The notes: generated by a model not told the origin, from the sequence alone. 64,000 nucleotides of DNA from Asticcacaulis sp. SL142 (GCF_026625745.1 NZ_CP113061.1:1761501-1825500); one strand, 5' to 3'. Positions 1 through 9,129 are shown, counted from the first letter of the stretch. A program made the numbers and translations.

Positions 1-555
1 CAGAACCAGATGATGGAGCCTTATCTGCTTCTGCTGGAAATGCCTGAAACCCAGATTTCAGAGCTGATGATCTATGCCCAGAGCTTTTCTGAGCGCAATG
101 GCCGTAACCTGATGGAAACTCTGAACGATATCAATCAGACCATCTACCGCGATTTCAGCTATATTCCGGGCTCGACCTCGCTGTCGACGACGCCGTTTGA
201 TGTCTATGCGTCGCGCAAAGGGGTCTGTCAGGATTTCGCCAATCTGTTCATCTGTCTGGCGCGGCTTTTGGGCGTGCCGGCGCGCTACCGGATGGGCTAT
301 ATCTACACCGGCGCCAACTATGAGAATAAGATTCAGTCCGATGCCTCCCACGCCTGGGCCGAAGTCTATATTCCCTACATTGGCTGGCGCGGGTTCGACC
401 CGACCAACGGCATCATGGTGACGCAGGATCATATCCGCGTCGCCTGCGGCCGTAACTACCTCGACGCAACGCCCACATCGGGCACTATCTATCGCGGCGG
501 CGGCAAAGAAAGACTTCGGGTTCAGGTGACGATGAACGAGGTGTTTCAGACCTAA
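1..555 (+). CDS. Transglutaminase-like cysteine protease-fold protein, 3' part only
   Basis: C-terminal part of a transglutaminase-like (papain-fold) protein. The frame is open to base 1 (codons for Gln-Asn-Gln precede the first visible Met at 10), so the true start lies outside the window. The catalytic triad is visible: Cys in GVCQDF (codon at 226), His in SHAWAEVY and Asp in GFDPTNG. Such proteins are commonly encoded beside circularly permuted ATP-grasp and alpha-E genes, and the trio has been proposed to build or trim a peptide-like product. The same trio is seen here, all on the plus strand. The substrate is unknown. Family assignment is firm; role is inferred from context. Confidence 0.85.
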   Translation, partial: QNQMMEPYLLLLEMPETQISELMIYAQSFSERNGRNLMETLNDINQTIYRDFSYIPGSTSLSTTPFDVYASRKGVCQDFANLFICLARLLGVPARYRMGYIYTGANYENKIQSDASHAWAEVYIPYIGWRGFDPTNGIMVTQDHIRVACGRNYLDATPTSGTIYRGGGKERLRVQVTMNEVFQT

Positions 556-558
556 AAA

Positions 559-602
559 GCGCATTCCAAAAAGTGTGACGCGGTTTTTGGAATCAGATGC
601 GC
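559..602. repeat. Palindromic intergenic repeat, copy 1
   Basis: Hairpin with arms ATTCCAAAAA (563-572) and TTTTTGGAAT (583-592), bracketed by GCGCAT and ATGCGC and enclosing the core AGTGTGACGCGG. The same architecture recurs at 7449-7493 and 55070-55115. It resembles a dispersed element common in alphaproteobacterial genomes. It sits directly after the transglutaminase stop codon and could act as a weak terminator or mRNA stabiliser. Confidence 0.6.
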
Positions 603-646
603 GACTAAAAGACACTTAACTTTCAAAAGCCAGCAGGGGATTTAAC

Positions 647-2116
647 ATGGCTTTAGAGGCGTATCAGACCGGTGGGTTCTATGACGAACTGTTCAAAGGG
701 GACGGCGTGGCGCATGATGCCGCGTCCCCTCTGGTCAAGCAGATCGACGCCTTGAGCAAGGCAGAACTTAAGCGCAAACAAAAATGGGCCGAGGATATTC
801 TTTATCAGTCCGGCAATACCTTCAACGTCTATGGCGACAAGAAGGGCACGGAAAAGATCCTGCCGTTTGACATCATCCCGCGTATGGTGGCCGCCTCCGA
901 TTGGGACCGGCTGGAGCGCGGCATCAAGCAGCGCATCTATGCGCTTAACCTGTTTATTCAGGACATCTATAACGACCAGAAGATCCTCAAGGACGGCATT
1001 GTCCCGCGTGAGCTGATTTTCTCATCATCCTGCTACCTCAAACCGTGTGAGGGCTTAAAGCCACCCAAGGGCGTGTGGACGCACATTTCCGGCACCGATT
1101 TTGTGCGCGCAGGCGATGGTGAGTTTTATGTGCTGGAGGACAATCTGCGCTGCCCGTCGGGGATTTCCTACGTGCTCGAAAACCGGGCGGTGCTGAAGCG
1201 CATCCTGCCGCATATATTTCAGTCGATGAAGGTGCGCCCGGTCTCCGATTACGGCGATCACCTGTACCGGACGCTGAAATTCATTGCCCCCGAAGACGTC
1301 GAAGACCCCAACATCATCGTCCTCACCCCCGGCATTTATAACAGCGCCTATTTCGAGCACGCTTATCTTGCCCAACAAATGGGTGTGCCTTTGGCGCAGG
1401 GCTCCGACCTGATCGTCAAGGACGATTATGTCTGGATGCGCACCACGCGCGGCCTGAAAAAAGTCGATGTCATCTATCGCCGAATCGATGATGAATTCAT
1501 GGACCCGGAAACCTTCCGGCCGGAGTCGCTCTTAGGTGTGCCGGGGCTGATGCGTTGCTATCGGATGGGGCATGTGTCGCTTGCCAATGCGCCCGGCACC
1601 GGCATTGCCGACGATAAGGCAATCTATGCCTATGTGCCTAAGATCATTAAATATTATCTGGGCGAAGACCCGATCGCCAACAATGTCCCGACCTATATCT
1701 GCGAGGACGATAAAGAGCGCGAATACGTTCTGGCTAACCTTGATAAGCTGGTGGTCAAGGCGGTCAATCTGTCGGGCGGCTACGGGATGCTGATTGGCCC
1801 GAAAAGCACAAAAGCCGAGCAAAAAGAATTTGCCGCCCTGATCAAGGCCAAGCCGCGCGAATATATCGCCCAGCCGACGCTGAGCCTGTCGCGGGCACCA
1901 ACGCTTGTGGGCAATGCCATTGAGGGCCGTCACGTCGATTTCCGCCCCTATTCGCTGTACGGCGAAGAGATTTTCACCCTGCCCGGCGGTCTGACGCGCG
2001 TGGCCCTGAAAAAAGGCTCGCTGGTGGTCAATTCGTCTCAGGGCGGTGGCTCTAAGGACACCTGGGTTCTGGGCGATGACACCACGGTCGTGGAAGGGGG
2101 CGCAAATGCTGAGTAG
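647..2116 (+). CDS. Circularly permuted ATP-grasp protein
   Basis: 489-residue protein of the circularly permuted ATP-grasp type 2 family (DUF404/DUF407). Recognisable stretches are YNDQKIL and EDNLRCPSGISY in the middle, and the glycine-rich KAVNLSGGYGMLIGP segment in the C-terminal half that would bind nucleotide. The family is expected to form an amide bond from a carboxylate, ATP and an amine, but the product is not known. The ATG at 647 follows an AGGGGA Shine-Dalgarno sequence at 635-640. The 3' end overlaps the alpha-E gene by 11 bp, so the two are probably translationally coupled. Confidence 0.9.
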   Translation: MALEAYQTGGFYDELFKGDGVAHDAASPLVKQIDALSKAELKRKQKWAEDILYQSGNTFNVYGDKKGTEKILPFDIIPRMVAASDWDRLERGIKQRIYALNLFIQDIYNDQKILKDGIVPRELIFSSSCYLKPCEGLKPPKGVWTHISGTDFVRAGDGEFYVLEDNLRCPSGISYVLENRAVLKRILPHIFQSMKVRPVSDYGDHLYRTLKFIAPEDVEDPNIIVLTPGIYNSAYFEHAYLAQQMGVPLAQGSDLIVKDDYVWMRTTRGLKKVDVIYRRIDDEFMDPETFRPESLLGVPGLMRCYRMGHVSLANAPGTGIADDKAIYAYVPKIIKYYLGEDPIANNVPTYICEDDKEREYVLANLDKLVVKAVNLSGGYGMLIGPKSTKAEQKEFAALIKAKPREYIAQPTLSLSRAPTLVGNAIEGRHVDFRPYSLYGEEIFTLPGGLTRVALKKGSLVVNSSQGGGSKDTWVLGDDTTVVEGGANAE

Positions 2117-3053
2117 AGTCGCCAACTCGATCTACTGGATGAGCCGCTATCTTGAACGCGCCGATAATGTCGCGCGCTTCATCACGGTCAACACCCACCT
2201 GATGCTCGACCTGTCGCTCGATAAGGATTCGACCCAGTGGTATCCGCTGATCGCCACCTCCGGCGATGATGAGGATTTTTCCAAGCGCTATTCGGTCGCC
2301 GATGAAAAATCGGTCGTCAAATTCCTGACCTTTGATCTGAAAAACCCCAACTCGATCATTTCCAGCATCTATCTGGCGCGTGAAAATGCTCGCACGGTGC
2401 GCGAAATTATCCCGGTCGAGATGTGGGAGATGATCAATGAACTGTACCACCTGACCCAGGCCCAGAGCCGTAAGCGCTCGATTGCCGACCTTCAGGACTA
2501 TTATGAGTTTGTGCGCCGCTGTGGCTACATTTTCACCGGCCTTAAGAACAACACCATGTCGCGCGACCAAAGCTGGCAGTTCGCCCATCTGGGCCAGATG
2601 CTGGAACGGGCCGACAAAACCGCCCGCCTGATCGACGTCAAATACTTCCTGCTGCTGCCGCGCGGTCAGGTCATCGACAGCCCCTATGATACGGTGCAGT
2701 GGGGAGCGGTTCTGAAATCGGTTGATGCCTTGGAAATGTATCGCCAGCAATATCACTCGATCAACTACCGCAATGTGACGGAGTTTTTACTGTTCTCAAC
2801 CGCATTTCCGCGTTCGGTCAGCTTTACGCTGGAATCGGCAGCGTTTTCGCTGGGTTTGCTGTGCGGTAATGCCGATGCGCCGTCCTTGGCCATGCGGGAA
2901 ATGAAAACCCTGATCGGCAGTATTCAGGGCTCAAAAGCCGACGACATCATCGCGTCGGGCCTGCATGAATTTATCGATGTTTTTCAGTACAATCTGAACC
3001 TTGTCGACACGGCGATCTTTGAGAACTATTTCGACCCGGAGGCCAATGCCTAA
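2106..3053 (+). CDS. Alpha-E domain protein
   Basis: 315-residue all-alpha protein of the alpha-E family (DUF403), starting MLSRVANSIYWMSRYLERAD, which is the characteristic N-terminus. An upstream in-frame ATG at 2046 would add 20 residues of unrelated sequence antisense in character to the family, so 2106 is preferred. It starts within the last codons of the ATP-grasp gene, which suggests coupled synthesis and a functional partnership. The gene ends tail to tail with the dioxygenase gene, the two stop codons overlapping by 4 bp. Biochemical function is unknown. Confidence 0.9.
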   Translation: MLSRVANSIYWMSRYLERADNVARFITVNTHLMLDLSLDKDSTQWYPLIATSGDDEDFSKRYSVADEKSVVKFLTFDLKNPNSIISSIYLARENARTVREIIPVEMWEMINELYHLTQAQSRKRSIADLQDYYEFVRRCGYIFTGLKNNTMSRDQSWQFAHLGQMLERADKTARLIDVKYFLLLPRGQVIDSPYDTVQWGAVLKSVDALEMYRQQYHSINYRNVTEFLLFSTAFPRSVSFTLESAAFSLGLLCGNADAPSLAMREMKTLIGSIQGSKADDIIASGLHEFIDVFQYNLNLVDTAIFENYFDPEANA

Positions 3054-3772
3054 GCCCGCCCCAGTTTCTGCCTCAGCCAGCTTTGCGCATGGGGATCTGC
3101 GTAGTGCATCAGGGCTGTCGAGCGGATCCTGTCTACGTCACATGGCTCATTGGTATGCAGCGTGCGGTAGCCCCAGAACAGATAGATGTTGCCCGGCTCC
3201 ATCTTTAAGCGGACGGGCTTAAGCCATCCGGCCAGCACGGCGGTGCGCAAAGCCCATTGGGTGACCGGATTATCGAGACAAATCTTGTCAAACAGATTGG
3301 TCACATAGTGCCTGCGTATACGGCGGACATTGGGAAACAGGATCAGGTCGCCGGTCTGCCCCTCAGTCGGAATAATGACCGGGGCCAGCGCCGTCAGCAC
3401 ATAGGAATCGTAATGAAAATAATAGGCGTGCTTTTGACCAGTCTCCCCGGCCAGACAGCGCAGCACCAGATGAAACCGGGGCGACGGCGGTGAAGGTGAC
3501 ACGCCGCGCTCATAAATTAAGCGGCAAATATTCTGGAAATTCTTACTCTTGGACAGGTCTTGCAACAGCGTACCCGCGACCGCCTCAGCACCGGTAAAGT
3601 GCAGATATTCGCCGCGATTGGCGCGCACGCGCTCTTCGACAAAGCGACGGGTTTTGGCCAGTACCGCCTCGGACAGGCCATTTTTAATGACACCGTACCC
3701 CAAGGTCTCGATGGAATGCACTAATGCGTTCACATCCGCCACAGATAAGCCTGGAAAAATATCGCTCATCAT
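3050..3772 (-). CDS. Phytanoyl-CoA dioxygenase-like 2OG-Fe(II) protein
   Basis: 240-residue protein that looks like a 2-oxoglutarate/Fe(II)-dependent oxygenase of the PhyH superfamily. A candidate HxD iron ligand pair is in YYFHYDSY (about residue 120). A distal His is in LHTNEP (about 208), and an Arg in DRIRSTALMH could bind 2-oxoglutarate. It is encoded opposite the ATP-grasp cluster and ends against it. An AGGA sequence lies just upstream of the tandem ATG-ATG start. The substrate cannot be told; hydroxylation of a small molecule or peptide is the family norm. The assignment rests on motif spacing rather than strong similarity. Confidence 0.6.
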   Translation of the reverse strand: MMSDIFPGLSVADVNALVHSIETLGYGVIKNGLSEAVLAKTRRFVEERVRANRGEYLHFTGAEAVAGTLLQDLSKSKNFQNICRLIYERGVSPSPPSPRFHLVLRCLAGETGQKHAYYFHYDSYVLTALAPVIIPTEGQTGDLILFPNVRRIRRHYVTNLFDKICLDNPVTQWALRTAVLAGWLKPVRLKMEPGNIYLFWGYRTLHTNEPCDVDRIRSTALMHYADPHAQSWLRQKLGRA

Positions 3773-4046
3773 CTCGTTCCTAACGCAATGGTAGCAAGCG
3801 AACTCAGCAACTCATAGGAATGACATCATCAGACTAAAAAATCTTAATCCGCCCGTGACAAAGCGCACACATCTCATAACATCGATGCTTTTTCGGCGGC
3901 CTGTGCCTTTATGACCGCAATGAACCCGCCGATTGGACGAGTCCTCAAATTACCCCTAGACACAAATTAAATATTTCAATTTTCTTTAACCCGATCAATA
4001 TACGGAAAGCGACTGTTTGGATGGCATTTTTATAGGAGCCCCGATT

Positions 4047-5288
4047 ATGAGCGCAGATGAACGCTTCGATAGCGACCGCAGCGCCGCCAAACCGGCCAAC
4101 TACGGTGAAGGTATGTCGGGCACAAATCTTGAGCGGGCGGGCGATCACAACCAGCGTGTCACCCTTCAGGCTGTGCGTGCCAACGGTCCTATTACGCGCG
4201 CCGATCTGGCGCAGATCACGGGCCTGACGGCACCCGCGATTGCCAATATCACTAAGCGTCTGCTGGATGACAAAATGATCCTGAAAGCTGGCCGGCTTTT
4301 GGGCGGACGTGGCCAACCGGCGACCAAGCTGGTGGCAAACCCGGACGGCGCCTTTTCTATCGGGTTGAATATCGATCGTGACCACATCGCCGTGGTAGCC
4401 CTCGATTTTGAAGGCAAGGTTCGCGCCCGCATATCCCGCGAGGTTCATTTCGCCATGCCCGATGAGGTTGTGGACTTCTTCACGGCGGCGATTGAGCAGA
4501 TCAGAGCGGACCGTGCCATAGATTTTGACCGTTTGATCGGCATTGGTGTGGGTATGCCTGACGATCTGGGCCGTGTGCGCCTTCCCAACCGTCCCGAAGC
4601 CTACGAAGTCTGGTCGCAGATTGATGTGGCCGAACGGTTCGGCGCGATCCTCAACGTACCGGTCAGCCTCGAAAACGATGCCACGGCCGCCGCCATTGGT
4701 GAAATGCAGTTTGGTCATGGCCTGCAAACCTCCAGCTTTATCTACACGCTTATCAGCGCTGGTCTGGGGGGCGGGCTGGTCATTAATGGCCACTATTTCC
4801 GCGGCACCCACGGCCGTAGCGGTGAAATCGGCTTCCTGCCAATTGTACGCCAAAACCCTGACGGTACGAACACCGCGGCCTCTCTGCAGGACGCCGTATC
4901 GCTTTATGCGCTCTACGCCCATCTCAATGCGGCAGGCCATAGGGTATCGACCCCGACCGATCTGGAGACTCTGTCGCCGGAAGGTTTAAGCCTTGTTGAT
5001 GACTGGATCGAAATAGCCGCAGCCCACCTGCATGACCCGTTTCTGACGCTCAGTTGCGCCATAAACCCCGAAGCCCACTATATTGGCGGACGCCTGCCTG
5101 CCAGCCTCATCGAAAAGCTGTGTGCTCGCTTGAACGAAGCCTATGCCAGGCTGAGTGATCGCATTCCCAAGATTGCGCCGGTCACGCGGGCGGCCCTGGC
5201 GATAGACGCCGCACCCATGGGGGCTGCCATCCTGCCGTTCAATGAACGCTTCCTGCCGATCCGTGAAGCCCTGATGAAGACCAACTAA
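4047..5288 (+). CDS. ROK family transcriptional regulator
   Basis: 413-residue NagC/XylR(Bacillus)-type repressor. An N-terminal winged helix (about residues 30-85, with ITRADLAQITGLTAPAIANI) is followed by a ROK sugar-kinase-like sensor domain containing ENDATAAAIGE and GLGGGLVINGHYFRG. The Cys-rich zinc motif usual in ROK proteins is not evident. The start at 4047 is chosen over 4017 because AGGAG lies 8 bases upstream (4034-4038). The gene stands alone, convergent with the NrsF-like gene. It probably senses a sugar or sugar phosphate; no operator could be assigned. Confidence 0.85.
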   Translation: MSADERFDSDRSAAKPANYGEGMSGTNLERAGDHNQRVTLQAVRANGPITRADLAQITGLTAPAIANITKRLLDDKMILKAGRLLGGRGQPATKLVANPDGAFSIGLNIDRDHIAVVALDFEGKVRARISREVHFAMPDEVVDFFTAAIEQIRADRAIDFDRLIGIGVGMPDDLGRVRLPNRPEAYEVWSQIDVAERFGAILNVPVSLENDATAAAIGEMQFGHGLQTSSFIYTLISAGLGGGLVINGHYFRGTHGRSGEIGFLPIVRQNPDGTNTAASLQDAVSLYALYAHLNAAGHRVSTPTDLETLSPEGLSLVDDWIEIAAAHLHDPFLTLSCAINPEAHYIGGRLPASLIEKLCARLNEAYARLSDRIPKIAPVTRAALAIDAAPMGAAILPFNERFLPIREALMKTN

Positions 5289-5291
5289 ACC

Positions 5292-5945
5292 CTACCACCG
5301 CAACATCCGCCGCGACATAAGCCCGGCCACCCCGCCCACGGCCAATATAGGCAGAACGTACCAGACCAGCACATAGGTGGGCGCATCGCGGTCACAGCGG
5401 AGCGCATAGGTAGCCGCCACAAGGCACGCCACACCTACCGCCGCCATGGCACCGAATACCGCCGGCCGGGCCGGTGCGGCTTTGCGCAGCCACAGCGCCC
5501 ACAGCAGGCCAAATGCGATCAGCCCGCCAAAAAAATTGGTAATGATGCATTGTGAGGCATAGTCATCGACGCGGCTCAGGCTTTCGATCACGCCCATTTC
5601 TGCGAACTGACGCGCGATATTCAGCAGCAATAGAATAACCGGCGCTGTCATAAAGGCCCAGACCGTGCCTCCGAGTTGCCCCTCTGGTCTGTAAAGCCGG
5701 GCAACACCCCACAGGCAAGCTAACCCCGCCCACAGTAACAGCAGCGGCTTACCATAGACCGCTTCATTGACGGTAAAGGTCAGGTGCATCATGGCCAGAT
5801 ATTCCGGCCGCACGCCAAACCGACTAACGACATAGATCGCCGTCAGAGCAATGATCAGGGCCCCCACGCCCCACAAATGGGCCGACCGCAGCGCGGGTAT
5901 CGGTTTTAAATCCTCCACCAGTTTATCGATCACGACCTGCGTCAT
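5292..5945 (-). CDS. NrsF-like membrane anti-sigma factor (DUF1109)
   Basis: 217-residue protein with about six hydrophobic segments and the N-terminal DLKPIPALR motif of DUF1109 anti-sigma factors. Two cysteines, C133 and C184, sit near membrane segments. In Caulobacter NrsF two similarly placed cysteines are reported to be needed for sensing heavy metals (recalled, not checked). Its start overlaps the sigma-factor stop codon by 4 bp (ATGA), the usual layout for a sigma/anti-sigma pair. Predicted role: hold the ECF sigma factor at the inner membrane until metal or thiol stress releases it. Confidence 0.85.
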   Translation of the reverse strand: MTQVVIDKLVEDLKPIPALRSAHLWGVGALIIALTAIYVVSRFGVRPEYLAMMHLTFTVNEAVYGKPLLLLWAGLACLWGVARLYRPEGQLGGTVWAFMTAPVILLLLNIARQFAEMGVIESLSRVDDYASQCIITNFFGGLIAFGLLWALWLRKAAPARPAVFGAMAAVGVACLVAATYALRCDRDAPTYVLVWYVLPILAVGGVAGLMSRRMLRW

Positions 5946-6490
5946 AAGGCGCCACCGGCAATCAGGGCCTGAAGCCGCTTGACGCCGCGGTGGACCATGA
6001 CGCGCACATTGGCCATGCTATGGCCGGTCACGCGCGAGACCTCCTCAACATTCAGCTCCTTAAGCTTATGCAGCCTGATCACTCGCGCCTGATCCCTGGG
6101 CAGTTGCGTCAGCAGGATTGCTACATCGCGTCTGGCCAGGGCCGGCCCATAGCCATCAACAGCGCATAAGCTATCATCCAGTTCCACATGAACGGCCTTT
6201 TTGGTTTTGCGCACATAGTCGATCAGTTTATGCCGGGCCACAGCCATAAGCCATGGCACAAACGGCGCGGAACGATCATAGGTCGCGCGCTTTTCATGCA
6301 GGCTCAAAAGGGTCATCTGCACCAGGTCCTCAACCTCCGCCTGCCCGTGATGTCCGGCATTAAGGCGGCGGGAAAAATAGCCGACCAGAAACGGTCTGAT
6401 ACTCATCAGCAGATCACGGTAAGCCTGAGCATCGCCGTCCAGCGCCGCCCGCATCCACTTCTGCCATGTTTCAGGATAATACGCAGCCAT
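5942..6490 (-). CDS. sigF: SigF-like ECF RNA polymerase sigma factor
   Basis: 182-residue ECF sigma factor. Region 2 includes EVEDLVQMTLLSLHEKRATYD and the WLMAVARHKLIDYVRK segment that contacts the -10 element. Region 4 includes LPRDQARVIRLHKLKELNVEEVS and GHSMANVRVMVHRGVKRL, the -35 helix-turn-helix. Co-transcribed with the DUF1109 anti-sigma gene. An ECF-like promoter (6573-6598) lies between this gene and the divergent DUF2063 gene. The symbol is given by analogy with Caulobacter SigF and is not proven. Confidence 0.85.
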   Translation of the reverse strand: MAAYYPETWQKWMRAALDGDAQAYRDLLMSIRPFLVGYFSRRLNAGHHGQAEVEDLVQMTLLSLHEKRATYDRSAPFVPWLMAVARHKLIDYVRKTKKAVHVELDDSLCAVDGYGPALARRDVAILLTQLPRDQARVIRLHKLKELNVEEVSRVTGHSMANVRVMVHRGVKRLQALIAGGAL

Positions 6491-6572
6491 GGGTCTGATC
6501 GTTACACATTCTCAAAAAAAATCGACCCTTTTTGTCATAAGAACCCAAACCCTCAAATATTTTATACGGGAT

Positions 6573-6598
6573 GTAACCTGACGGATAGCTGAACCGTA
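6573..6598 (+). promoter_or_regulatory. Predicted SigF-type ECF promoter
   Basis: GTAACC at 6573-6578, then a 16-bp spacer, then CGTA at 6595-6598. This closely matches the GTAACC / CGwA form recalled for Caulobacter SigF promoters. It points toward the DUF2063 gene, whose ATG lies 67 bp downstream. No equivalent well-placed motif was found pointing toward the sigma gene. Confidence 0.6.
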
Positions 6599-6664
6599 AG
6601 GCAAACAGAGCCGTGTTTACTCAACGGCTGAGTGTTTTGGCCCGCATTTTGGGGATACTGTTCG

Positions 6665-7444
6665 ATGACTGACGATAACCATAGCCCTGTCCCCGCAGCC
6701 GCAGGCACCCTCTCCACGGCAAACATCAGTCTGACCGACATTTTGACCTATCGCTGCGGATCAGCCTCGGGCGCGCTTGACTATCGGGCTGAGATTGCGC
6801 GCGCCCGACTTATGGCGCGTCGGCAGGATCAGATTGAACACCTGCATGACCTTTTGCACGCCAGCTACCCTGTCACCCGCTCGGTCCTGAGCGACGGAGC
6901 GTTCAGGGATCTGTGCGCCGCCTATGTGCGTGATAGCCTTGTGTCGTATGATGGCTGGGGCAGCCCGCCAGGTTTTGCCGCCCATTGTCAGGCTCATCCG
7001 CCTTTGGGTGCGTTTCCCTACCTCTACGACCTGGTGCAACTGGAATGGGCGATCTCCGAAGCGCGTAAGGGCGCAGATGCCTACCGGCTGGACATGGACG
7101 ACTTCTTGCTGGATGAGGGGGAGTTGCCGGTGGCTCTGCATCCGTCCGTGCACATATTGCACGTTGGCTTTGATGTCCTCAGTCTGCATCAGGCCTTTCA
7201 AACCACAGATGTGACCGCCATTGAGGTTGTCCCGGCCAGCGATCTTATTCTGGTCTGGCGGGATCGCAATCACGCCGCGCGTCAGATACGCCTCAGTCCG
7301 CAGCAGGACCAGTTTTTGAGTACGCTCCTCGATACGGAAAACCTGTGCCAGACCCTCAAAGGCTTGAATGGCGATGACCAGGGGGATCTCTACGCGTTCT
7401 TAAGCGATGCTATCCGCGACGGCCTGTTTGTGGCGTCGGTTTAG
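6665..7444 (+). CDS. DUF2063 / HvfC-like protein, orphan
   Basis: 259-residue protein with an N-terminal DUF2063-like helical domain (RQDQIEHLHDLLHASYPVTRSVLSDGAFRDLC, about residues 55-95) and YLYDLVQLEWA further on, both typical of HvfC/BufC partners of MNIO (DUF692) enzymes. In such systems this protein delivers a small Cys-rich precursor peptide to the iron enzyme. Here no DUF692 enzyme and no DUF2282-like precursor is adjacent. The start at 6665 follows a GGGG sequence; an upstream ATG at 6632 is less likely. It is divergent from the sigF-like gene and has its own ECF-like promoter, so it is probably a stress-induced target. Confidence 0.7.
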   Translation: MTDDNHSPVPAAAGTLSTANISLTDILTYRCGSASGALDYRAEIARARLMARRQDQIEHLHDLLHASYPVTRSVLSDGAFRDLCAAYVRDSLVSYDGWGSPPGFAAHCQAHPPLGAFPYLYDLVQLEWAISEARKGADAYRLDMDDFLLDEGELPVALHPSVHILHVGFDVLSLHQAFQTTDVTAIEVVPASDLILVWRDRNHAARQIRLSPQQDQFLSTLLDTENLCQTLKGLNGDDQGDLYAFLSDAIRDGLFVASV

Positions 7445-7448
7445 AGAA

Positions 7449-7493
7449 CACGCATCTTACTCCCAAAACCGCGTACACTTTTGGGGATGCGCT
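7449..7493. repeat. Palindromic intergenic repeat, copy 2
   Basis: Arms TCCCAAAA (7461-7468) and TTTTGGGGA (7479-7487) with flanking CGCAT and ATGCGC, matching the architecture of copy 1. It fills the whole gap between the convergent DUF2063 and carboxylesterase genes, where a two-way terminator would be useful. Confidence 0.55.
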
Positions 7494-9050
7494 TTAAGGC
7501 CGGTTGAGCAGGTCGCAAATGCCCCCGCGCAGACGCTGACGCACCACCGGGCCGGTACGCGAAAACGTCATATAGTTTTCGTCAAGGCCATACTCCGTCC
7601 ACGCCATCAGGTTGGGGCCACCTGGCACCCCTGTGGCAGCAAAACCGGCCCAGTAAGACAACATCGGCGGCCACGCGCTTAAGCTTGCCCCGGCGGGCGG
7701 ACGGTTGAACACAAAGGCCAGCTCCGAGCCGTGGCCTGCGGGCTTAGCCGGGTCAGCATCGACCTCAAGCTGATAGAGCCAGACCTTTTGACCGATTGAG
7801 GCCTGATGATCGGCCACCCACGCCGACGGACAGCGGAAACTGATATCGGTCGCCAGTTGCAGATCGGCAGAGCCCAGCACCGGATCGGCGGGCGGATCGA
7901 GGTTGATATCAAGCTTATAATAGCGCTTGGCGGTAAAGGCGCGTTCGCCAAATTCGTGCTGGATGGTGCTGTAGACCGCCTCCTTACCGCCGTGCAGCCC
8001 CAGTTCACGCGCCGACATACCGATGATGAGGGGCACCTTGGCCTGATCGCCATCCATGAACACATCTTCGGGCGCACGCGGCAGGACATAGCCATCCACG
8101 GTCGGTTGCAGCCAGATGAAGCTGTCGTCAGGGATCGGGGCATCCAACTTATCCGCCGCCGCTTGCAGGGCCTTGGCCGGTGCCGCCCGCAAGGCCGCCA
8201 GAGCGCGGGCGCTGGCCGGATCTTTTTCGGTGCGCGATCCGACGGTTTTAGCCAGTTCGACGCCCAAAGCCTCGTTCTGGGTCAGGGTGCGCGGGGCCAT
8301 GCCGAACTGTGGCGTGCCACTTTGCATGATCGCCTTATGAAACAAGCCCTTCGCCAAGGGCGAGGTCAGCAGCAACCCGACATCGTGGCTGCCCGCACTG
8401 TGGCCAAAGATCGTGACATTGTCCGGATCGCCGCCAAAAGCCGCTATATTGGCCTTCACCCACTCAAGGCCCGCGATCATATCCATCAGAGCATAGTTGC
8501 CCGAAACCTTGTACGGGCTTTCGGCGCTTAAGGCCGGATGGGACATGAACCCCAGAATCCCCAGCCGGTATTGCAGGCTGACCAGCACAACCCCGTCATC
8601 GACCATGGCCGACGATATGGTGCCCGCCCCGCCCCCGGCGCGATTGGCACCGCCATGGATAAAGACCATGACCGGCTTTTTGGCACCGGTCTCAAGGGTC
8701 GGGGTGCGCAGTTCCAGATAAAGGCAATCTTCGGCACTGGAGGCCGCGTCCTTTTCGTTCCAGCCATAGGACACCTGCAAACAGGCCGGTGCGCTTTTCT
8801 GAGCCAGCCGCACGCCCTTCCACGCCGCAACCGGCTGAGGCGGGCGCCAGCGCAGATCTCCGACCGGAGCCTTGGCAAACGGCACGCCCTTGAACGCAAA
8901 GCTTTTGTTGGGGCCGGTTTCGCCCATCAGCGCGCCTTGGGCCGTCCTGACCGCCGGGCCATCAGGTTTTGGCGATTGCGCCTGAGCCATGGCGGACATC
9001 GCCATCCACAGACCTATTGCCACCCCAACCCTGAATCCGATCTTCGCCAT
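7494..9050 (-). CDS. Secreted type-B carboxylesterase
   Basis: 518-residue alpha/beta-hydrolase of the carboxylesterase type B family, close to the usual family length. A signal peptide ends near AMAQAQS (residue 25). Nucleophile elbow GHSAG is at 216-220 (Ser218), the oxyanion segment is VFIHGGANRAGGG (about 129-141), and the catalytic His is probably that in AGHGSELAFVF. It would cleave esters in the periplasm or outside the cell, possibly acyl groups on plant glycans given the surrounding genes, although the substrate is unproven. It is on the same strand as the upstream ROK kinase and transporter, but a hairpin separates it from the kinase gene. Confidence 0.85.
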   Translation of the reverse strand: MAKIGFRVGVAIGLWMAMSAMAQAQSPKPDGPAVRTAQGALMGETGPNKSFAFKGVPFAKAPVGDLRWRPPQPVAAWKGVRLAQKSAPACLQVSYGWNEKDAASSAEDCLYLELRTPTLETGAKKPVMVFIHGGANRAGGGAGTISSAMVDDGVVLVSLQYRLGILGFMSHPALSAESPYKVSGNYALMDMIAGLEWVKANIAAFGGDPDNVTIFGHSAGSHDVGLLLTSPLAKGLFHKAIMQSGTPQFGMAPRTLTQNEALGVELAKTVGSRTEKDPASARALAALRAAPAKALQAAADKLDAPIPDDSFIWLQPTVDGYVLPRAPEDVFMDGDQAKVPLIIGMSARELGLHGGKEAVYSTIQHEFGERAFTAKRYYKLDINLDPPADPVLGSADLQLATDISFRCPSAWVADHQASIGQKVWLYQLEVDADPAKPAGHGSELAFVFNRPPAGASLSAWPPMLSYWAGFAATGVPGGPNLMAWTEYGLDENYMTFSRTGPVVRQRLRGGICDLLNRP

Positions 9051-9129
9051 AACGCCGCGACCACTTTAATGAATTACGCAGACATTATCTGTCTTAAAAA
9101 CAACTGATCTGCCAGATAAAAATCGATTA

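Noticed and set aside
3945-4940. 331-codon minus-strand ORF opposite the ROK repressor
   Set aside because: Shadow of a well-supported plus-strand gene with HTH and ROK motifs.
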